NCBI RefSeq assembly: GCF_001651865.1
Contig: NZ_LPUX01000060.1
Coordinates: forward strand, 62,001-126,000
Reading direction: 5' to 3'
Source: Sinorhizobium glycinis
GTDB lineage: Bacteria; Pseudomonadota; Alphaproteobacteria; Rhizobiales; Rhizobiaceae
Length of the DNA: 64,000 nucleotides
In this document: positions 61,557 through 64,000 of the stretch, one piece after another
Layout of the letters: every line of letters begins with the position of its first letter
How positions within the stretch are numbered: the stretch's first letter is position 1
Translations under genes and position numbers: made by a program
The notes under the pieces: generated by a model
The model's database searches: none
The model's input: only the letters and a program-made list of their open reading frames with translations
What the model was told of the DNA's origin: nothing

Positions 61557-62254
61557 TATTTGCGCTTCGGCGGAGAACTTGCGCTCTTCGGTGCCGGCCA
61601 GCCGCCGGTATCGAGGCGGAACAGCCAATCCCGGCGGGCGAAGAGAAAGGCGTACATTATCGCGACCCAGAGGCCGAGCAGCAGGCCGGCGGCCACGTCG
61701 CTCGGATAATGGGCGCCGACCACGACGCGCGAGACGCCGATCAACAGCGCCAGTATCAGGAAGAGCGGCCGCAGCTGCGGGGCCAGCATCGCGAAGGCAC
61801 CGAAGAAGGCGCCAGCCGCCGTCGAGTGGCCCGAGGGGAAACTCTCGAAGGCGCCGCTGCCGGTGAACGGGGTCAGACTGTAGGCGCCGTATTCGGCGAA
61901 GAGCTCGGGGCGGGCGCGGCCGATCAGCAATTTCAGTCCGTGAACCAGCACGCTTGCCGTGCCGATCGTCAGCAGGAAATAGGCCGAGAGGTTGCGTGCG
62001 GTTCGCGCCTTCTGCCGTACCGTGTCGCGCCTCGATGATCGCCGGACGACGAAGGCGATCAGGAGCAGGGTCGCCGACGTATAGAGCATCCAGGCGAAGG
62101 TGCCGAAGTCGGTGATCGTCCGGTTGAAGCCGACGATCTCGTCCGGCAGGCCCCGCGCCCATTCCGACACGTGCGGATCGAAGGGAACGAGCGCCACGAC
62201 GAGAACGATCGTCGTCAGCAGGATCCAGCCCGTGGAGGCAAGCGGTTGGTTCAT
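61556..62254 (-). CDS. PAP2-family membrane phosphatase
   Basis: A 232-residue membrane phosphatase of the phosphatidic acid phosphatase type 2 family. The three active-site motifs are KLLIGRARPELF (motif 1), FPSGHSTAA (motif 2) and SRVVVGAHYPSDV (motif 3). About six membrane segments are visible. The ATG at 62254 begins MNQPLASTGWILL; the upstream frame is not conserved. It may act on lipid or lipid-A-linked phosphates, which sequence alone cannot decide. The stop lies in the triple terminator. Confidence 0.88.
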   Translation of the reverse strand: MNQPLASTGWILLTTIVLVVALVPFDPHVSEWARGLPDEIVGFNRTITDFGTFAWMLYTSATLLLIAFVVRRSSRRDTVRQKARTARNLSAYFLLTIGTASVLVHGLKLLIGRARPELFAEYGAYSLTPFTGSGAFESFPSGHSTAAGAFFGAFAMLAPQLRPLFLILALLIGVSRVVVGAHYPSDVAAGLLLGLWVAIMYAFLFARRDWLFRLDTGGWPAPKSASSPPKRK

Positions 62255-62324
62255 ATCGGTCTTTCCTGTCGTTTCCCTGCATGTGAAAACGAACGAGGAA
62301 AAATCAAGAGAATCCAAACAAAAA

Positions 62325-62350
62325 CACCTCCGGACGTGTGTCCGGAGGTG
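62325..62350 (-). terminator. Intrinsic terminator of leuB
   Basis: CACCTCCGGA (62325-62334) pairs with TCCGGAGGTG (62341-62350). On the minus strand it is followed by TTTTGTTTGG. It lies 35 bases past the leuB stop codon. Confidence 0.88.
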
Positions 62351-62384
62351 CCTGTTCATTTCCGTAGAAAGCAGCCTCGGCCGA

Positions 62385-63497
62385 TCAGGCCGAGAGCGCC
62401 TTGAACTCGGCCAGGATGGCGTCGCCCATCTCGACGGTGCCGACCTGGCGGCAACCTTCCGCCATGATGTCGCCGGTGCGGATGCCCTTGTCGAGCACGT
62501 TGGCGATCGCCTTCTCGAGGTTGTCGGCTTCCTTCACGAGGTTGAAGGAGTAACGCAGGCACATGGCGAAGGAAGCGATCATCGCGATCGGGTTGGCGAT
62601 GCCCCTGCCGGCAATGTCCGGCGCCGAGCCATGCACCGGCTCGTAGAGCGCCTTTCGCTTGCCGGTCTTGGCGTCCGGTGCGCCGAGCGAAGCCGAAGGC
62701 AGCATGCCGAGCGAGCCGGTCAGCATCGCGGCGACGTCGGAGAGCATGTCGCCGAACAGGTTGTCGGTGACGATCACGTCGAACTGCTTCGGCTGGCGGA
62801 CGAGCTGCATGCCGCCGGCGTCGGCCAGCATGTGCTCGAGCTGCACGTCCGAATATTTCGCCTTGTGCGTCTCGGTAACCACCTGGTTCCAGAGCACGCC
62901 CGACTTCATGACGTTGCGCTTTTCCATCGAGCAGACGCGGTTCTTGCGGGTGCGCGCCAGTTCGAAGGCGACGCCGGCGATGCGCTCGATCTCGTAGGTG
63001 TCGTAGACCTGGGTGTCGATGCCGCGCTTCTGCCCGTTGCCAAGGTCGATGATCTCCTTCGGCTCGCCGAAATAGACGCCGCCGGTCAGCTCGCGGACGA
63101 TCAGGATGTCGAGGCCCTCGACGAGTTCGGGCTTCAGCGACGAGGCGTTGGCAAGCGCCGGGTAGCAGATTGCGGGCCGCAGGTTGGCGAAGAGTTCGAG
63201 GTCCTTGCGAAGCCGCAGCAGGCCCGCCTCCGGCCGCACCTCATAGGGAACCGCATCCCATTTCGGTCCGCCGACGGCGCCGAAGAGCACGGCATCGGCG
63301 GCCAGCGCCTTCGCCATGTCGTCTTCCGAGATCGCCACGCCATGGGCGTCATAGGCGGAACCACCCACAAGCCCCTCGTCCGTCACGAAGCCGCCGCCCT
63401 GTTCGGCATTCATGTAAGCGATGATTTTGCGGACTTCCGCCATGGCTTCCGGGCCGATGCCGTCGCCGGGCAGAAGGAAGAGATTGCGCACAGTCAT
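62385..63497 (-). CDS. leuB: 3-isopropylmalate dehydrogenase
   Basis: A 370-residue NAD-dependent enzyme of leucine synthesis. [11 protein letters not shown] is the N-terminal block. [24 protein letters not shown], and [29 protein letters not shown] (given by [11 protein letters not shown] and GSLGMLPSA) hold substrate and metal residues. [18 protein letters not shown] is near the end. The ATG at 63497 is the conserved start. It stands with its own terminator. Confidence 0.97.
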   Translation of the reverse strand: MTVRNLFLLPGDGIGPEAMAEVRKIIAYMNAEQGGGFVTDEGLVGGSAYDAHGVAISEDDMAKALAADAVLFGAVGGPKWDAVPYEVRPEAGLLRLRKDLELFANLRPAICYPALANASSLKPELVEGLDILIVRELTGGVYFGEPKEIIDLGNGQKRGIDTQVYDTYEIERIAGVAFELARTRKNRVCSMEKRNVMKSGVLWNQVVTETHKAKYSDVQLEHMLADAGGMQLVRQPKQFDVIVTDNLFGDMLSDVAAMLTGSLGMLPSASLGAPDAKTGKRKALYEPVHGSAPDIAGRGIANPIAMIASFAMCLRYSFNLVKEADNLEKAIANVLDKGIRTGDIMAEGCRQVGTVEMGDAILAEFKALSA

Positions 63498-63680
63498 GGA
63501 TAGTCCTTCTCGAGGGGGAAACTGGGCGGCGTTCTAGCGCAACTTGGTATCCAGGGAAATCGCGTCGGCGAAAGATTATGCGCGCCTTACCGGTTCCCTC
63601 GGAAACTGACCCCGCTCGCCGGAACGCGAGAAAATGATAGGATGGACCGATCACCGGTTCGCCTACGGTGAGGAAAACCC

Positions 63681-63767
63681 ATGCGCAGGTTCATCCGGGC
63701 TGTCGCAGAGCTGGTTCGGGCCACGATGGACATCCTTACCTTCCGCAAGCCTTCGCATCGACACTGA
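63681..63767 (+). CDS. Possible small protein (28 residues)
   Basis: A short frame with ATG at 63681 and GTGAGGA upstream encodes MRRFIRAVAELV followed by a basic tail ending KPSHRH. It could form an amphipathic helix. It is too short to judge by composition, and I know no homologue for certain. It lies in the gap between leuB and the LysE-family gene. Confidence 0.35.
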   Translation: MRRFIRAVAELVRATMDILTFRKPSHRH

Positions 63768-63898
63768 CGCCGCAGAGGCAAGCAGGTCAAGATGAGGGCG
63801 CGCCGGCCAGCCGGCCGGATCCGCAGCCACTGCCGTTTCCGCTTGACGGAACCGGCGCCGGGCGCTCGAATGGCCGAATTTCAACCGGGGTCCTCAGG

Positions 63899-64000
63899 AT
63901 GTCCGAGACGCTTCTTGTCGGTGCCTTTTTCGCAGCGCTGTCCTATACGCTGATCCCCGGCCCCGCCTTTCTGGCGCTTCTCGGCATCGGCGCCGGCCAG
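63899..64000 (+). CDS. LysE-family amino acid exporter (partial, runs off the window)
   Basis: The first 34 residues, starting MSETLLVGAFFAALSYTLIP and continuing GPAFLALLGIGAGQ, match the N-terminus of LysE/RhtB exporters, where a Pro-Gly-Pro turn follows the first membrane helix. The ATG at 63899 has TCAGGA upstream. The rest of the gene is beyond the window, so the substrate class cannot be called. Confidence 0.75.
   Translation, partial: MSETLLVGAFFAALSYTLIPGPAFLALLGIGAGQ

Overview
This window looks like a piece of the main chromosome of a Sinorhizobium/Ensifer-type alphaproteobacterium (Rhizobiaceae), centred on its replication origin. The evidence is the gene order dnaQ-coaE-aroE-maf-ppsR / hemE-hemJ-rho-mnmE-mnmG-rsmG-parA-parB-holA-lptE-leuS. 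That order is typical of the alphaproteobacterial origin region. Further support comes from the high GC content, many RIME-type (Rhizobium-specific intergenic mosaic element) palindromes, CcrM GANTC sites and ParB-type parS palindromes. Genus level is an inference; I cannot assign a species.

Layout. Positions 1-8.0 kb hold a sugar-acid-type catabolic cluster. It contains a periplasmic sugar-binding protein, an aldo/keto reductase, a UxaA/GarD-family dehydratase, an HpcH/HpaI aldolase, a GabD-like semialdehyde dehydrogenase and a FadR/GntR regulator with two N-terminal winged helices. A similar 22-bp motif lies upstream of both the binding protein and the dehydratase. Positions 8.3-19.7 kb are mostly housekeeping: nitroreductase, gyrB, an Xre regulator, smr, mltA, a Tim44-like protein, fxsA, secB, dnaQ, coaE, aroE, maf and ppsR. 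The 405-bp gap at 19746-20150 before hemE is the likely oriC, with DnaA boxes, a GANTC cluster and an AT-rich end. Genes near it diverge from this gap: those to the left are mostly on the minus strand and the first eight to the right are all on the plus strand.

Positions 20.1-29.3 kb carry hemE, hemJ, rho, mnmE, mnmG, rsmG, parA and parB. The last four sit close together, with 4-bp overlaps or short gaps. Eight parS-like palindromes (18.2-57.9 kb) are spread around this block; three lie inside coding sequence and are read as Ser-Arg-Glu-Thr. Positions 29.6-46.6 kb hold holA-lptE-leuS, yggS, prpE, a LysR gene divergent from a solitary ectC-like gene, trcR, acs, an SDHAF4-like gene, htpX, rsmB and a heparinase-like gene. 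Positions 46.8-64 kb hold purH, two MFS transporters (one with a periplasmic insert of about 190 residues), a giant NAD-glutamate dehydrogenase, a pyridoxal kinase, a carbonic anhydrase, an MltB-like transglycosylase, asd, a PAP2 phosphatase, leuB, a possible 28-residue ORF and the start of a LysE-family exporter.

Repeats are a main feature of the intergenic DNA. There are RIME palindromes, a roughly 100-bp two-hairpin element in four copies whose stems vary while staying paired, a 58-bp palindromic element in exact tandem with a diverged third copy, and a terminator hairpin repeated three times at a 39-bp period. I saw no tRNA, rRNA, CRISPR array, insertion sequence or prophage. Nothing here is clearly an undescribed multi-gene system. 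The best leads are the structured repeat family, the dual-winged-helix regulator with its candidate operators, the orphan EctC, and the placement of parS sites in genes and in a 32-bp palindrome.
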